From positions 3,966,501-4,030,500 of the forward strand of contig NZ_CP018049.1 of the NCBI RefSeq assembly GCF_002934065.1: a DNA stretch of 64,000 nt, in the 5' to 3' direction. Below the pieces are notes generated by a model. That model saw nothing but the letters and a program-made list of their open reading frames with translations, made no database searches and was not told where the DNA came from. The translations under genes were made by a program, and so were the position numbers. The stretch is from Pseudomonas orientalis. Its GTDB lineage: Bacteria > Pseudomonadota > Gammaproteobacteria > Pseudomonadales > Pseudomonadaceae. Below are positions 33,259-43,867 of this stretch, piece by piece. How positions within the stretch are numbered: position 1 is the first letter of the stretch; every line of letters starts with the position of its first letter.

Positions 33259-36200
33259 GTGCACGCTTCATTACGCCAAAAGGTTCTCTGTTTACAGCAG
33301 TCCATCGACGCCAACCTGCCTGGCTTATTACTTGAAGTCGCCTTTCATGTGAGCACCGACCTCTCCACTGCACAGTTGGTATCGCGTATCGAACGCGTGG
33401 CCGAGCGGCATGCCTCTTTGCGGCAGCGCTTTATCATGCGCAACGGCACTTACTGGATTGAACAGACCTCGCCGCAAGCATTACGCTACTGTTTTGTGCG
33501 CACTTGCGATGAAGCATCAACCGAAGCACTGCTGGCTCCCGACCGCGAGCACATTGGGGCGGAATCCGAGCGTTTGTTCCACGCCGAAGTCGTTGAGCGT
33601 AGCGACGGGCAACGCTACCTGGTTTTCCGCATTCATCACGCCATCGCCGACCTGTGGTCTGTCGGCCTGCTGATTCGTGATTTTGCCGAAGACTGTAAAG
33701 ACCGCCCCGGCGTCACCGTGGCGCCAAGGCCGACAGTTCCTGTCATCGACGTTGAGTTCTGGCGCAACCAAATGCCGCAGCACACGTCGTTTTCATTGCC
33801 CATGGGCTCCCAGCAAGCCCACATGCGACGCCGCGCAGTACTGTCCTCCTTTGTCATCGACCGGGAAAATACCGCCAACCTGGCCCGACTGGCCGCAACG
33901 TGCGGGGTGACCCCCTATACGGTTCTACTCGCGGCGCACATATTGGCCCTGTCCAGAATCGGGCAGAGTCAAACCGTACCGCTGGCGGTAACATTCCATG
34001 GCCGAAACAGGGGCAACAAGGACGCAGTAGGCTACTTCGCCAATACGCTTGCCGTGCCTTTTGTTACGGGCGACGACAGCGTGGAGGATTTTGTCAGACA
34101 TACCGCCAAGCGCCTGGATGAGGCGTCAAGAGCCAGTCTGAATGGCGGTTATCCGGAATTGGCGGAGCTCATGGCGCCGCAAGGGTGGACACCGACCGTC
34201 CCGTCCAACGCCGTGATTTTGCAGCAGGATATGCCCGGCATGCCGAGAGGGTTGGCGGCCGCCCTGCTGGGACTGGGCACCGTCCAGTTGGGCGAGATGA
34301 CGCTGACCGCAGTAGAGCCTCCCGCGAGCATCGGCCCCTTCGCCACAGCGCTGTTGCTGACGCGCCATAACGGTCAGTTGCATGGACGTGTCGAGGTGGA
34401 TCCCGCGCAGCATCCCGGCTGGCTTGCCGATGCGATAGCCGGTCAGTTCGCCGAGATACTGGGGGCAATGGTGCAAGATCCGCAGGCCCGGTTGTCAGCG
34501 CTGCCTGCATGCCTGTTGCACCCGCCGAAAGCCCGGGCTCCAGCCAGACCGGGCCCCGTATCAGAGACACTGGTGGCCGCCTTTCTACGACAAGCCATTC
34601 TCTCGCCGAACAGTCCTGCACTGCAAACGCCCGAGGCCACCCTCAGTTATGGCCAATTGGCCAGTCGAGTCGCCACGCTATCGGCAGCCATGCGCCTGCG
34701 CGGGTTCGAGCCCGGACAAACTCTGGCGATACTCTTGCCTCGCGATATCAATCTCGTGCCGGCCCTGCTGGCGACCATGGCCTGCGGTGGGAGCTATGTT
34801 CCTCTCAGTGAAGCAAACCCCGACGAGTTGAACCGGTCGATTCTGCTCAAGTCGCGGTGTCGTGCGATCCTCACAGACCAGCAAGGCATGACTCGTTTCG
34901 ATCACTTGGCGTCCTGCTGGTCCTTGCCCGACCTGCTGTCGATGCCCAAGGCACCGCTGCTGGATCAATCCCAGCCTCAAGCGAAAGCCTATATCCTGTT
35001 CACCAGCGGCTCCACCGGCGAACCCAAGGGCGTGGCGATTACCCATGCCAATGCAGCTAACCTGCTGCGCTGGGCGGCTCAGGATTGTGGCCCCGAGTAC
35101 CTGGCGCAAACATTGGCCGCAACCCCGACCACGTTCGATCTGTCGATTTTCGAGATGTTCGCACCGCTGGTGGTCGGTGGCTGCGTCCGACCTGTGTCCT
35201 CGGTCATGTCGCTGATCGACAATCCGGCCCCACTGGCAGGCATCACGCTGATTAATACGGTTCCGTCGGTAGCCGACGTCTTGTTACAGCATGATGTACT
35301 GGAGCCCTCCCTGCGCATGCTGAACCTCGCTGGGGAACCGTTGAGCCGGGACCTTTACCTGAGACTCCAGAAAAAGCTGCCGACCACACGCATCGTCAAC
35401 CTCTACGGCCCGACGGAAACGACGACTTACTCCACCGCCCTGGTGATCCAACCCGCTCAGCAGGAGATAACGATCGGTTATCCACTGCTGGGTACCTGGG
35501 TGGATGTCGTGGATGAACACATGCAGAGCGTGGGTATTGGTGTGCCTGGCGAGCTGATCATTCACGGACACGGCGTGGCGCAAGGCTATGTCAGCGACCC
35601 CGTGCGTAGTGCCGCCTCATTTTTACCTGCTCCGGATGGTTTGCGCTGCTATCGAACGGGAGACCGTGTGCGCTGGTTACCTGACGGTCGCCTGGATTTT
35701 ATCGGCAGGCAGGATGACCAGGTGAAAGTACGTGGTTTCAGGATTGAACTGGGCCCCGTCCAGTCGGCGCTACAGGCCATTGAGTTCATTCGTGAGTGCG
35801 CGGTGGTCGTAGTTCCGAAAGGACAGCAGCGCAGCATCGTAGCGTTTGTCTGCCTGAAAGAACCAAGCGAAGATGAATCCGAACAGCGCGCCCGCATTAA
35901 ACAATACTTACATGGCGCACTCCCCTACTACGCGGTACCCGACCACGTGATCTTTTTAGCAGCCTTGCCGAGAAACAAACACGGCAAAATCGATAGATCG
36001 CAGCTCTTCACATTCAACCCTTTAACTGCGAAAGAACACGAGACACGAGAAGCGAGCGACGTGGAAAAGCGCGTCGCGGGCTGTTGGCAGGCAATCATTG
36101 GCCACCCTGTCGCATTACATGAAAACTTTCTGGACATTGGCGGCCACTCGCTTTCCCTTACCCATTTAACGGGCTTATTGAGAAAAGAATTCAATATTCA

Positions 36201-36339
36201 TATCCCCCTGCATGACCTCTGGATAAGGCCGACCATAGAACTACAGGCCGACTTTATTCAAACACTGCAATGTTCGGCGCGTGCACGGCCCGCTGCTGCG
36301 CCCATTCCACGCCTTGATAGAAAGATTTCTCATCATTAA
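33259..36339 (+). CDS. sacA: Safracin NRPS module 1, SacA (C-A-PCP, alanine)
   Basis: 1026 residues from a GTG with AGGAGAGG. Domains: condensation (residues ~1-420, motif HHAIADLW with H126, H127, D131), adenylation (~440-900, FTSGSTGEPKG, NLYGPTETT, TGD), carrier (~930-1010, GGHSL with S964). The specificity residues I extract are D, L, F, N, N, A, L, T, Y, K, which I remember as an alanine code. Alanine is the first residue of safracin. The N-terminal condensation domain has no upstream module; it may be a starter type that acylates Ala, as with the cryptic fatty acyl chain of saframycin. First gene of the plus-strand sac operon. Confidence 0.93.
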   Translation: MHASLRQKVLCLQQSIDANLPGLLLEVAFHVSTDLSTAQLVSRIERVAERHASLRQRFIMRNGTYWIEQTSPQALRYCFVRTCDEASTEALLAPDREHIGAESERLFHAEVVERSDGQRYLVFRIHHAIADLWSVGLLIRDFAEDCKDRPGVTVAPRPTVPVIDVEFWRNQMPQHTSFSLPMGSQQAHMRRRAVLSSFVIDRENTANLARLAATCGVTPYTVLLAAHILALSRIGQSQTVPLAVTFHGRNRGNKDAVGYFANTLAVPFVTGDDSVEDFVRHTAKRLDEASRASLNGGYPELAELMAPQGWTPTVPSNAVILQQDMPGMPRGLAAALLGLGTVQLGEMTLTAVEPPASIGPFATALLLTRHNGQLHGRVEVDPAQHPGWLADAIAGQFAEILGAMVQDPQARLSALPACLLHPPKARAPARPGPVSETLVAAFLRQAILSPNSPALQTPEATLSYGQLASRVATLSAAMRLRGFEPGQTLAILLPRDINLVPALLATMACGGSYVPLSEANPDELNRSILLKSRCRAILTDQQGMTRFDHLASCWSLPDLLSMPKAPLLDQSQPQAKAYILFTSGSTGEPKGVAITHANAANLLRWAAQDCGPEYLAQTLAATPTTFDLSIFEMFAPLVVGGCVRPVSSVMSLIDNPAPLAGITLINTVPSVADVLLQHDVLEPSLRMLNLAGEPLSRDLYLRLQKKLPTTRIVNLYGPTETTTYSTALVIQPAQQEITIGYPLLGTWVDVVDEHMQSVGIGVPGELIIHGHGVAQGYVSDPVRSAASFLPAPDGLRCYRTGDRVRWLPDGRLDFIGRQDDQVKVRGFRIELGPVQSALQAIEFIRECAVVVVPKGQQRSIVAFVCLKEPSEDESEQRARIKQYLHGALPYYAVPDHVIFLAALPRNKHGKIDRSQLFTFNPLTAKEHETREASDVEKRVAGCWQAIIGHPVALHENFLDIGGHSLSLTHLTGLLRKEFNIHIPLHDLWIRPTIELQADFIQTLQCSARARPAAAPIPRLDRKISHH

Positions 36340-36352
36340 TCAGGAGTACCGC

Positions 36353-39300
36353 ATGAGCGCTGATACATGCCGGACTGCAACTTTCCCTGTGTCACATGGC
36401 CAGGAACAGATCTGGTTTCTGAACGAACTGAACCAACGCTCCCAATTGGCTTACACCCTGGCGATGAGGGTCTCTATTGCCGGGGAATTAAATACACTGA
36501 AGTTGCAGCGCGCGGTCAACCAGGTAGCGGCCTCCCAGGAAATATTAAGAACCTCGTTCGCTTACGATAACGAAAAACTCCGCCAAGTGATTTCACCCTC
36601 GGCCACACTGCCCGTTCGGTATGTGGAATGCATTGACGATGCACCTGCGCTCAAACGCCTGATCAACATGGAAGTCCAACGCGGCTGGTCGCTGGGCACA
36701 GCACCACTGTACCGCCTGCTGCTGATAAAAACCGGCGACCAACAGCATGAACTGGTTATCTGCACACACCATATCGTCTGCGACGGTATCTCTCTGCAAC
36801 TGTTGCTGAAAAAAATCGTTACCGTTTACACGGACCCTACAGGCTCGCCCGCCGACCCGAACGATGAGGCCCTGCAATTCGTCGACTACGCGACCTGGTC
36901 ACGACAACACACTTATACCGGGCTCCAATACTGGCGCAAACAGTTGGCCGATGCTCCGACTGTCTTGGACATTTCGACACTGCCCAAACGGAGCGAACAA
37001 CAGACATTTGCCGGCGCACGAATTCCCGTCGAGTTCAGCCACCATCAATGGCAGGCACTGCGCCAAAGGTTCAGATCCGAGGGCATCTCCTGCGCAGCAG
37101 TGTTCTTGGCGGCCTACTGCGTCGTCCTGCACCGTTTGGCCGAACAGGACGATATTCTCATCGGGGTGCCAACCTCAAATCGTCTGCGCCCGGAACTGGC
37201 CCAGATGATCGGCTACCTGTCCAATATGTGCATATTTCGCAGCACATACGCTCAGGACCAGAGCGTCATAGACTATCTCCAACAGATCCAGTTGGATCTC
37301 ACCCAACTGATCGAGCACGGGGAAACGCCCTTCCAGCAAGTACTGCAAAGCGTCGGCCATACACGGCAAGCGGGAATGACGCCATTGTTCCAAGTGTTGT
37401 TTGGCTATGAGCAGGGCGTACAACGCACGTTGGATACCGGCGACCTGAAACTGACCGTGTCGGATGTGGATACCGGTGCCGCACGCCTCGATTTGTCGTT
37501 GTTCCTGTTTGAGGACCATGAGCTCAATATCAGTGGCTTCCTGGAATACGCCACGGACTCTATCGACACCGAGGCCGCCGAAGATATGGTCCGCATGCTC
37601 ACCAGCGTGCTGCGCGCATTCGTCATGGCGCCCCACGCCGCCCTGAGTGCCGTACTGCTGGGACCGCCGGACTCGCAAGGGCAGACGCCTGCGGCCACAG
37701 CCAATTTTTCCAGTGTGCCTGCCCGTCTGCTCGCCTTGGGTGAGCGCCAACCCGATGCGATCGCGCTGCGTGATGAAAGCGGCGAATTGACCTACGCACA
37801 GTTGCGTCAGCAGATCCTGCAGGCGGCGGCAGCTCTACGCACCCTGGGCGCCGAGCCCGGTAAGCTGATCGCTATTATCGGCGAGCGCGGCAACCCGTGG
37901 GTAGTCGCCATGTTGGCGATCTGGCAAGTCGGCGGTGTCTACGTCCCGCTGTCCAGGGACCTGCCCGAAAAGCGTCTGCTGGGCATCCTGGCGGAACTCG
38001 AAGGGGTCATGCTGATTACTGACGACAGCGCACCTGATCATTTTGGGCAACCCGTCACGTTGAGCATGAGCGCGTTATTTGCCGAAGCCGCAGCGCCGTC
38101 CGAGCAGCACGCGACGGATGCCAGTCCCCATTCCGGTTACATGATGTTCACCTCCGGATCGACCGGCAAACCGAAAGGGGTGCACGTCAGTCAGGCCAAC
38201 CTGGTCTCTACCCTGAACGCATTTGGTCAGTTGCTGGCGTTGAAACCGAGTGATCGGATGCTCGCGCTGACCACTTTCTCCTTCGACATTTCGCTACTGG
38301 AACTGCTGCTTCCCCTGGTCCAGGGCGCCAGCGTACAGATCGCCGCCGCTCAGTCCCAACGGGACATGCAAAAGCTCGCAGGCTACCTCGCCGATCCCCG
38401 GATCACGTTTGTCCAGGCTACGCCAGTGACGTGGAGGTTGTTACTGGCGACAGGCTGGCAACCCCAGGAGCGGCTGACCATGCTGTGCGGTGGTGAGGCG
38501 CTGCCACAGGATCTGGCAGACAGGTTATGCCTGCCCGGCATGACGCTGTGGAACCTTTATGGACCGACCGAAACGACAATCTGGTCCACGGCTTTTCAGC
38601 TCAAACCCGGCGATCCGGTGCAACTGGGCAATCCTGTCCCGGGTACGCGATTGGCCGTCGTGGATCGCAACCTGCACAGTGTTCCCAGAGGGGTAATTGG
38701 CGAATTACTGGTCTGCGGTCCCAGCGTCAGCCGGGGCTACTATCGCAACCCGGTTGAAACAGCGAAGCAGTTCGTCCCAGACCCCATCGCCGCAGGCCGA
38801 CGCGCATATCTGACCGGTGACAGAGTGCGCATGCAGCAGGACGGTTCATTGGTTTACATCGGTCGACGTGACGACCAGGTCAAGCTACGCGGACATCGTA
38901 TCGAGTTGGGAGAAATCGAGGCAGCACTCAGAGGATTGCCTGGGGTACGCGATGCCGCCGCCCAAGTCCATGGCCAGGATGCAAGTCGTGCAATACAGGC
39001 TTTCGTCCAGCTTTGCACAACAGCCGATGCCAGCAGGATCGATATCGGGCACTGGCTCGAGATATTACGCCGAACGCTGCCTGAGGCGTGGTTACCGACC
39101 GAGTATTTCAGGATAGAAGGCATTCCCCTTACCTATAACGGCAAGCGTGACAGAAAGCGCCTTATGCATCAGGCCGTCAGGCTGCAAGCACCCAGCCAGA
39201 GGGTAGCCCCCGGCAGTAAAACCGAGACCCAGGTTCAACAGATCTGGTGCGACCTGCTCAATCGAGAGGATATCGGCGTTACGGATGATTTTTTTCAGGT

Positions 39301-39538
39301 AGGCGGCCACTCCATTTTGGTGGCGCGCATGGTCGAGCGCATCGAAGCCACGTTCGGACGGCGCGTACCTATCGCAGATATCTATTTCTCTCCAACGATC
39401 GCCCGTGTGGCTGCGACGCTGGACTCCATGACATTCGAAAAAGGGCTGGCTGCACACAGCATGAAAGGTGATTGGGAATTTACCGCCATCAGCCTTCAAC
39501 ACAACGCCGGCAGCACGGCCGACGCCCAGGAGAAATAA
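36353..39538 (+). CDS. sacB: Safracin NRPS module 2, SacB (C-A-PCP, glycine)
   Basis: 1061 residues from the ATG at 36353, 13 bases after sacA with AGGAG upstream. Condensation domain with the full catalytic motif HHIVCDG (H139, H140, D144), adenylation domain (FTSGSTGKPKG, NLYGPTETTIW) and carrier with S987 in GGHSI. The specificity residues read D, I, L, Q, L, G, L, I, W, K, the glycine code of the saframycin family. It joins Gly to the SacA-bound alanine. Remembered SacB length is about 1063, in agreement. Confidence 0.93.
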   Translation: MSADTCRTATFPVSHGQEQIWFLNELNQRSQLAYTLAMRVSIAGELNTLKLQRAVNQVAASQEILRTSFAYDNEKLRQVISPSATLPVRYVECIDDAPALKRLINMEVQRGWSLGTAPLYRLLLIKTGDQQHELVICTHHIVCDGISLQLLLKKIVTVYTDPTGSPADPNDEALQFVDYATWSRQHTYTGLQYWRKQLADAPTVLDISTLPKRSEQQTFAGARIPVEFSHHQWQALRQRFRSEGISCAAVFLAAYCVVLHRLAEQDDILIGVPTSNRLRPELAQMIGYLSNMCIFRSTYAQDQSVIDYLQQIQLDLTQLIEHGETPFQQVLQSVGHTRQAGMTPLFQVLFGYEQGVQRTLDTGDLKLTVSDVDTGAARLDLSLFLFEDHELNISGFLEYATDSIDTEAAEDMVRMLTSVLRAFVMAPHAALSAVLLGPPDSQGQTPAATANFSSVPARLLALGERQPDAIALRDESGELTYAQLRQQILQAAAALRTLGAEPGKLIAIIGERGNPWVVAMLAIWQVGGVYVPLSRDLPEKRLLGILAELEGVMLITDDSAPDHFGQPVTLSMSALFAEAAAPSEQHATDASPHSGYMMFTSGSTGKPKGVHVSQANLVSTLNAFGQLLALKPSDRMLALTTFSFDISLLELLLPLVQGASVQIAAAQSQRDMQKLAGYLADPRITFVQATPVTWRLLLATGWQPQERLTMLCGGEALPQDLADRLCLPGMTLWNLYGPTETTIWSTAFQLKPGDPVQLGNPVPGTRLAVVDRNLHSVPRGVIGELLVCGPSVSRGYYRNPVETAKQFVPDPIAAGRRAYLTGDRVRMQQDGSLVYIGRRDDQVKLRGHRIELGEIEAALRGLPGVRDAAAQVHGQDASRAIQAFVQLCTTADASRIDIGHWLEILRRTLPEAWLPTEYFRIEGIPLTYNGKRDRKRLMHQAVRLQAPSQRVAPGSKTETQVQQIWCDLLNREDIGVTDDFFQVGGHSILVARMVERIEATFGRRVPIADIYFSPTIARVAATLDSMTFEKGLAAHSMKGDWEFTAISLQHNAGSTADAQEK

Positions 39539-39540
39539 AC

Positions 39541-42500
39541 ATGCACAGCCCCATGATCGATGCTTTCGAGGCCGCACTACGCGCGCTGCCTGCCGCCCGC
39601 GACGCACTCGGTGCCTACCCACTGTCCAGCGAACAAAAACGCCTCTGGCTAATCGCCCAATTGGCGGGCACGGCCACGTTGCCAGTGACGGTGCGCTATG
39701 CCTTCACCGGCACGGTCGACCTCGCCGTCGTACAACAGAATTTGAGTTCGTGGACCTCACACAGCGAGGCGCTGCGTAGCCTGTTTGTCGAAGTGTTGGG
39801 GCGTCCTGTCAGGCTTCTGATGCCTACGGGCCTGGTCAAACTGGAGTTATTCGATCACAGGCCGTCCGATACCGAGATGGCCAGGCTCCTGAGTGCCGCC
39901 TTCGAACTCGACAAGGGGCCATTACTGCGCGCGTTTATTATTCGAATTGACGCACAACACCATGAACTGCAACTGGTTGGCCACCCTATCGTAGTGGACG
40001 AACACGCCTTACAGCTCATCGCCCAGAGTCTCTTCCAGCCCGAGCCCGATCTTCAGCACCCTGCCATGGGGGCGCTTGCCGAGGTGTTTCACCGAGAACA
40101 GGCACTCGCACAGGACCCGCAGATCACTGAACAATGGCATCAATGGGGAATCACTCTGCAGGCACCTGCCGCCACGCAAATCCCGACCGAAAATCCCCGC
40201 AACGCAATCAAGGGCTCGGATCGTCAGGTTCATGAAGTGCTCAGTGAGTGGGACAACCGTACCGTTGTAGAGGCAGATCTCGTGACTGGCTGGCTGACGG
40301 TGCTAATGCGCTGGCAGGGGTCGCAATCGGCGCTTTGCGCAATCAAGGTGCGTGACCAGACGCATGCCAACTTGATCGGCCCGCTGCAAACCTTCCTGCC
40401 CGTGCGCGCCGATATGCCGGATGGGAGCACCCTGGCAGAACTGCGACTCCAAGTGCATAAGCAGCTCATTGACAACGATCGGCCCTCCTTTTCCACATTG
40501 CTGCAAGTGTGCCCGCCAAAGCGCGACCTTAGTCGCACCCCCTACTTCCAGACCGCCGTACAATTGATTGCGGACGATGTCCAACAGTTCTCCCCGTGCA
40601 CCGGCAATCTCACGCGTCTGCCTGCAAGGCAACCCAGCGGCGACCTTGATCTGTTTATCTCCTGCTGGATAAAAGACGGCACCCTCGGCCTGACGCTGGA
40701 TTACGATTGCGACGTACTGAACTCGAGCCAGGTCGAAACGCTCGCCCAGGCGCTCATCAGCGTATTGTCAGCGCCCGGCGAGCAGCCAATCGCAACGGTT
40801 GCGCTGATGGGCCAGCACCTGCAGCAGGCTGTTCTGGCCCAAGCCCAGGGCGCCCACACAACGCCGGCGCAGTTGACGCTGACCGAGCTGGTCGCCGCCA
40901 GCACGGAAAAATCCCCGCACGGTATTGCAGTGATCGACAACAGTCAGCAGCTCAGCTACGGCGAGTTATGGGCGAGGGCTGCAGTGGTGGCGGCCAACGT
41001 CTGCCAGCACGTGCCAGGGCCAAGCAGCATCATCGCCGTAGCGCTGCCCAGGTCGGCTGAATTCATTACAGCGCTGCTGGGGGTACTGCGAGCAGGTCAT
41101 GCATTTTTGCCCATCGACCCCCGCCTGCCCATCGACCGTATCCGTTATCTGATTGAAAACAGTGGCTGCACACTGGTCATTACGTCCGATCAGCAATCCA
41201 TAGAGGGCTGGCCAGAAGTCGCGACGATACGCATGGAGGCGCTTGATCCCGATATTCATTGGGAAACACCCCAGGGGCTCAGTTGCCGCGATGCTGCCTA
41301 CCTGATTTACACCTCGGGCAGCACCGGCACGCCCAAGGGGGTGATCGTGGAGCACCGGCAAGTCGTCAACAACATTTTCTGGCGACAACGAACCTGGCCC
41401 CTGACGCCACAGGACAACGTGCTGCATAACCATTCGTTCAGCTTCGATCCCAGCGTCTGGGCGGTGTTCTGGCCGCTGCTGACCGGTGGCACCATTGTGC
41501 TGGCGGATGTCAGGACCATGGAGGACAGCACCGCGCTGCTCGATCTGATGATCCGCCATGACGTCAGCGTTCTGGGCGGCGTACCGAGTCTGCTCGGTAC
41601 GCTGATCGACCACCCATTCGCCAATGACTGCCGAGCGGTCAAGCTAGTGCTCAGTGGCGGGGAAGTCCTTAACCCCGAACTGGCACGCAAGATTCAAAAG
41701 GTTTGGCAGGCAGACGTGGCTAACCTTTACGGGCCCACCGAAGCAACGATTGATGCGCTGTATTTTGCGATCAAGGAAAACGGCACTGGCGCCCTTCCAA
41801 TCGGTTATCCAATTGACAATGCCCAAGCTTACATCGTTGACCAGGATCTCTATCCAGTCCCACCCGGTGTCCCAGGGGAAATCATGCTTGCGGGCCGGAA
41901 CCTGGCCCGGGGCTATTTGGGCAATCCTGCGCAGACCGCGCAGCGCTTCCTGCCCAACCCATTTGGTAACGGACGCGTATACGCAACGGGCGATCTGGGA
42001 CGACGCTGGCCTTCGGGCGCAATCAGCTATCTGGGACGCCGCGATCAACAGGTAAAAATCCGTGGCCATCGCATTGAACTCAACGAAGTGGCTCATCTGT
42101 TGTGCCAGGCACTTGAGCTGAAGGAGGCCATCGTTTTCGCCCAGCATGCAGGAACCGAGCATGCACGGCTCGTGGCAGCCATCGAGCAATTCCCAGGCCA
42201 GCAAAGTGACAGCATCAAACAGCAACTGGTGCGCCACTTGCCGTCTCATTTGATCCCCAGCCAGCTCCTGCTATTGGATGAACTGCCAAGAACCGCGACC
42301 GGCAAGGTCGATATGCTCAAGCTGAATCAGTTGGCGGCGCCTCATCCGACTGAACCCACGGCGAGGCAAAGCCGTGCGCCACGCACCGACCTGGAACAAT
42401 CGGTCATCGAGGATTTTGCACACGTCCTCGAGCTCGCAGAGATAGCGCCTGACACGGATTTCTTCGAGCAAGGTGGTAACTCGATTCTACTCACACGCCT

Positions 42501-43839
42501 GGCTGGCACCCTCGCAGCCAAATACCAAGTGCAGATCCCACTGCATGAATTTTTCCTCACCCCAACACCGGCAGCAGTGGCGCAGGCCATTGAAATCTAT
42601 CGCCGAGAAGGCCTGACAGCGCTCCTGACACGCCAGCATGCACAAACGTTGGAGCAGGACATCTATCTGGATGAACACGTGCGGCCGGATGGCTTACCGC
42701 ATGCCAACTGGTATCAGCCTTCTGTCGTGTTCCTGACCGGGGCCACGGGCTACCTTGGGCTATACCTGATTGAACAGTTGCTCAAGCGCACCCAGAGCCG
42801 CGTCATCTGCCTGTGCCGCGCAAAAAATGCCGAGCATGCAAAAACCAGGATTCAGGAAGGCCTGAATGCCTATCGCATTGACGTGGACAGCGAACTGCAT
42901 CGTGTGGAGTACGTCGCCGGCGATCTGGCGTTGCCGAACCTGGGCCTGAGTGAGCATCAATGGCAAATGCTGGCAGAAGAAGTCGATGTGATTTATCACA
43001 ACGGTGCTCTGGTCAACTTTGTCTATCCCTACAGTGCACTCAAAGCCACGAACGTGGGAGGCACGCAGACCATTCTGGAATTGGCCTGCACCACTCGGCT
43101 CAAGAGTGTGCAGTATGTCTCGACCGTGGACACTCTCCTGGCCACCCACATTCCTCGCCCCTTCATTGAGGATGATGCTCCGCTGCGTTCCGCCGTCGGC
43201 GTGCCAGTGGGCTATACCGGCAGCAAGTGGGTAGCCGAGGGGGTCGCTAATCTTGGCCTCGCTCGCGGTATTCCGGTCAGCATCTTCCGTCCGGGGTTGA
43301 TCCTGGGTCATACCGAAACGGGCGCCTCGCAGAGCATCGATTACCTGCTGGTGGCGCTACGAGGTTTCCTTCCTTTGGGCATCGTGCCGGATTACCCACG
43401 CATCTTCGACATAGTGCCTGTGGACTACGTCGCCGCAGCGATCGTGCACATATCCCTGCAGCCGGAAGCCAGGGACAAGTTCTTCCACCTGTTCAACCCG
43501 GCGCCGGTCACCATTCGCCAGTTCTGCGACTGGATTCGCGAGTTTGGCTATGAATTCAAACTGGTCGACTTCGAACATGGCCGACAGCAAGCGTTGAGCG
43601 TACCGCCCGGGCACCTGTTGTACCCGCTGGTGCCCTTGATCAGGGATGCCGATCCGCAACCCCACCGCGCGTTGGATCCTGACTACATCCATGAAGTGAA
43701 TCCCGCACTGGAATGCAGGCAGACCCTGGAGCTGCTGGCCTCCTCGGACATCGTCCTGTCGAAAACGACAAAAGCCTACGCGCACGCAATTTTGCGCTAC
43801 CTGATAGACACCGGGTTCATGGCCAAGCCAGGCGCGTAG
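39541..43839 (+). CDS. sacC: Safracin NRPS module 3, SacC (C-A-PCP-reductase, modified Tyr)
   Basis: 1432 residues, starting two bases after sacB. Domains: condensation-like (~1-430), adenylation (~450-930), carrier (S981 in GGNSI) and a NAD(P)H thioester reductase (~1055-1400; GATGYLG near 1067 and YxxxK at Y1225/K1229). The specificity residues D, P, W, G, L, G, L, I, D, K match what I remember for 3-hydroxy-5-methyl-O-methyltyrosine domains. The condensation motif is altered to HPIVVDE (H148, P149, D153). In the saframycin homologue SfmC this domain performs Pictet-Spengler cyclisation and the module works repeatedly, the reductase releasing aldehydes. Confidence 0.93.
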   Translation: MHSPMIDAFEAALRALPAARDALGAYPLSSEQKRLWLIAQLAGTATLPVTVRYAFTGTVDLAVVQQNLSSWTSHSEALRSLFVEVLGRPVRLLMPTGLVKLELFDHRPSDTEMARLLSAAFELDKGPLLRAFIIRIDAQHHELQLVGHPIVVDEHALQLIAQSLFQPEPDLQHPAMGALAEVFHREQALAQDPQITEQWHQWGITLQAPAATQIPTENPRNAIKGSDRQVHEVLSEWDNRTVVEADLVTGWLTVLMRWQGSQSALCAIKVRDQTHANLIGPLQTFLPVRADMPDGSTLAELRLQVHKQLIDNDRPSFSTLLQVCPPKRDLSRTPYFQTAVQLIADDVQQFSPCTGNLTRLPARQPSGDLDLFISCWIKDGTLGLTLDYDCDVLNSSQVETLAQALISVLSAPGEQPIATVALMGQHLQQAVLAQAQGAHTTPAQLTLTELVAASTEKSPHGIAVIDNSQQLSYGELWARAAVVAANVCQHVPGPSSIIAVALPRSAEFITALLGVLRAGHAFLPIDPRLPIDRIRYLIENSGCTLVITSDQQSIEGWPEVATIRMEALDPDIHWETPQGLSCRDAAYLIYTSGSTGTPKGVIVEHRQVVNNIFWRQRTWPLTPQDNVLHNHSFSFDPSVWAVFWPLLTGGTIVLADVRTMEDSTALLDLMIRHDVSVLGGVPSLLGTLIDHPFANDCRAVKLVLSGGEVLNPELARKIQKVWQADVANLYGPTEATIDALYFAIKENGTGALPIGYPIDNAQAYIVDQDLYPVPPGVPGEIMLAGRNLARGYLGNPAQTAQRFLPNPFGNGRVYATGDLGRRWPSGAISYLGRRDQQVKIRGHRIELNEVAHLLCQALELKEAIVFAQHAGTEHARLVAAIEQFPGQQSDSIKQQLVRHLPSHLIPSQLLLLDELPRTATGKVDMLKLNQLAAPHPTEPTARQSRAPRTDLEQSVIEDFAHVLELAEIAPDTDFFEQGGNSILLTRLAGTLAAKYQVQIPLHEFFLTPTPAAVAQAIEIYRREGLTALLTRQHAQTLEQDIYLDEHVRPDGLPHANWYQPSVVFLTGATGYLGLYLIEQLLKRTQSRVICLCRAKNAEHAKTRIQEGLNAYRIDVDSELHRVEYVAGDLALPNLGLSEHQWQMLAEEVDVIYHNGALVNFVYPYSALKATNVGGTQTILELACTTRLKSVQYVSTVDTLLATHIPRPFIEDDAPLRSAVGVPVGYTGSKWVAEGVANLGLARGIPVSIFRPGLILGHTETGASQSIDYLLVALRGFLPLGIVPDYPRIFDIVPVDYVAAAIVHISLQPEARDKFFHLFNPAPVTIRQFCDWIREFGYEFKLVDFEHGRQQALSVPPGHLLYPLVPLIRDADPQPHRALDPDYIHEVNPALECRQTLELLASSDIVLSKTTKAYAHAILRYLIDTGFMAKPGA

Positions 43840-43867
43840 CGGATTGATGAGAGACAGGACAAATATC

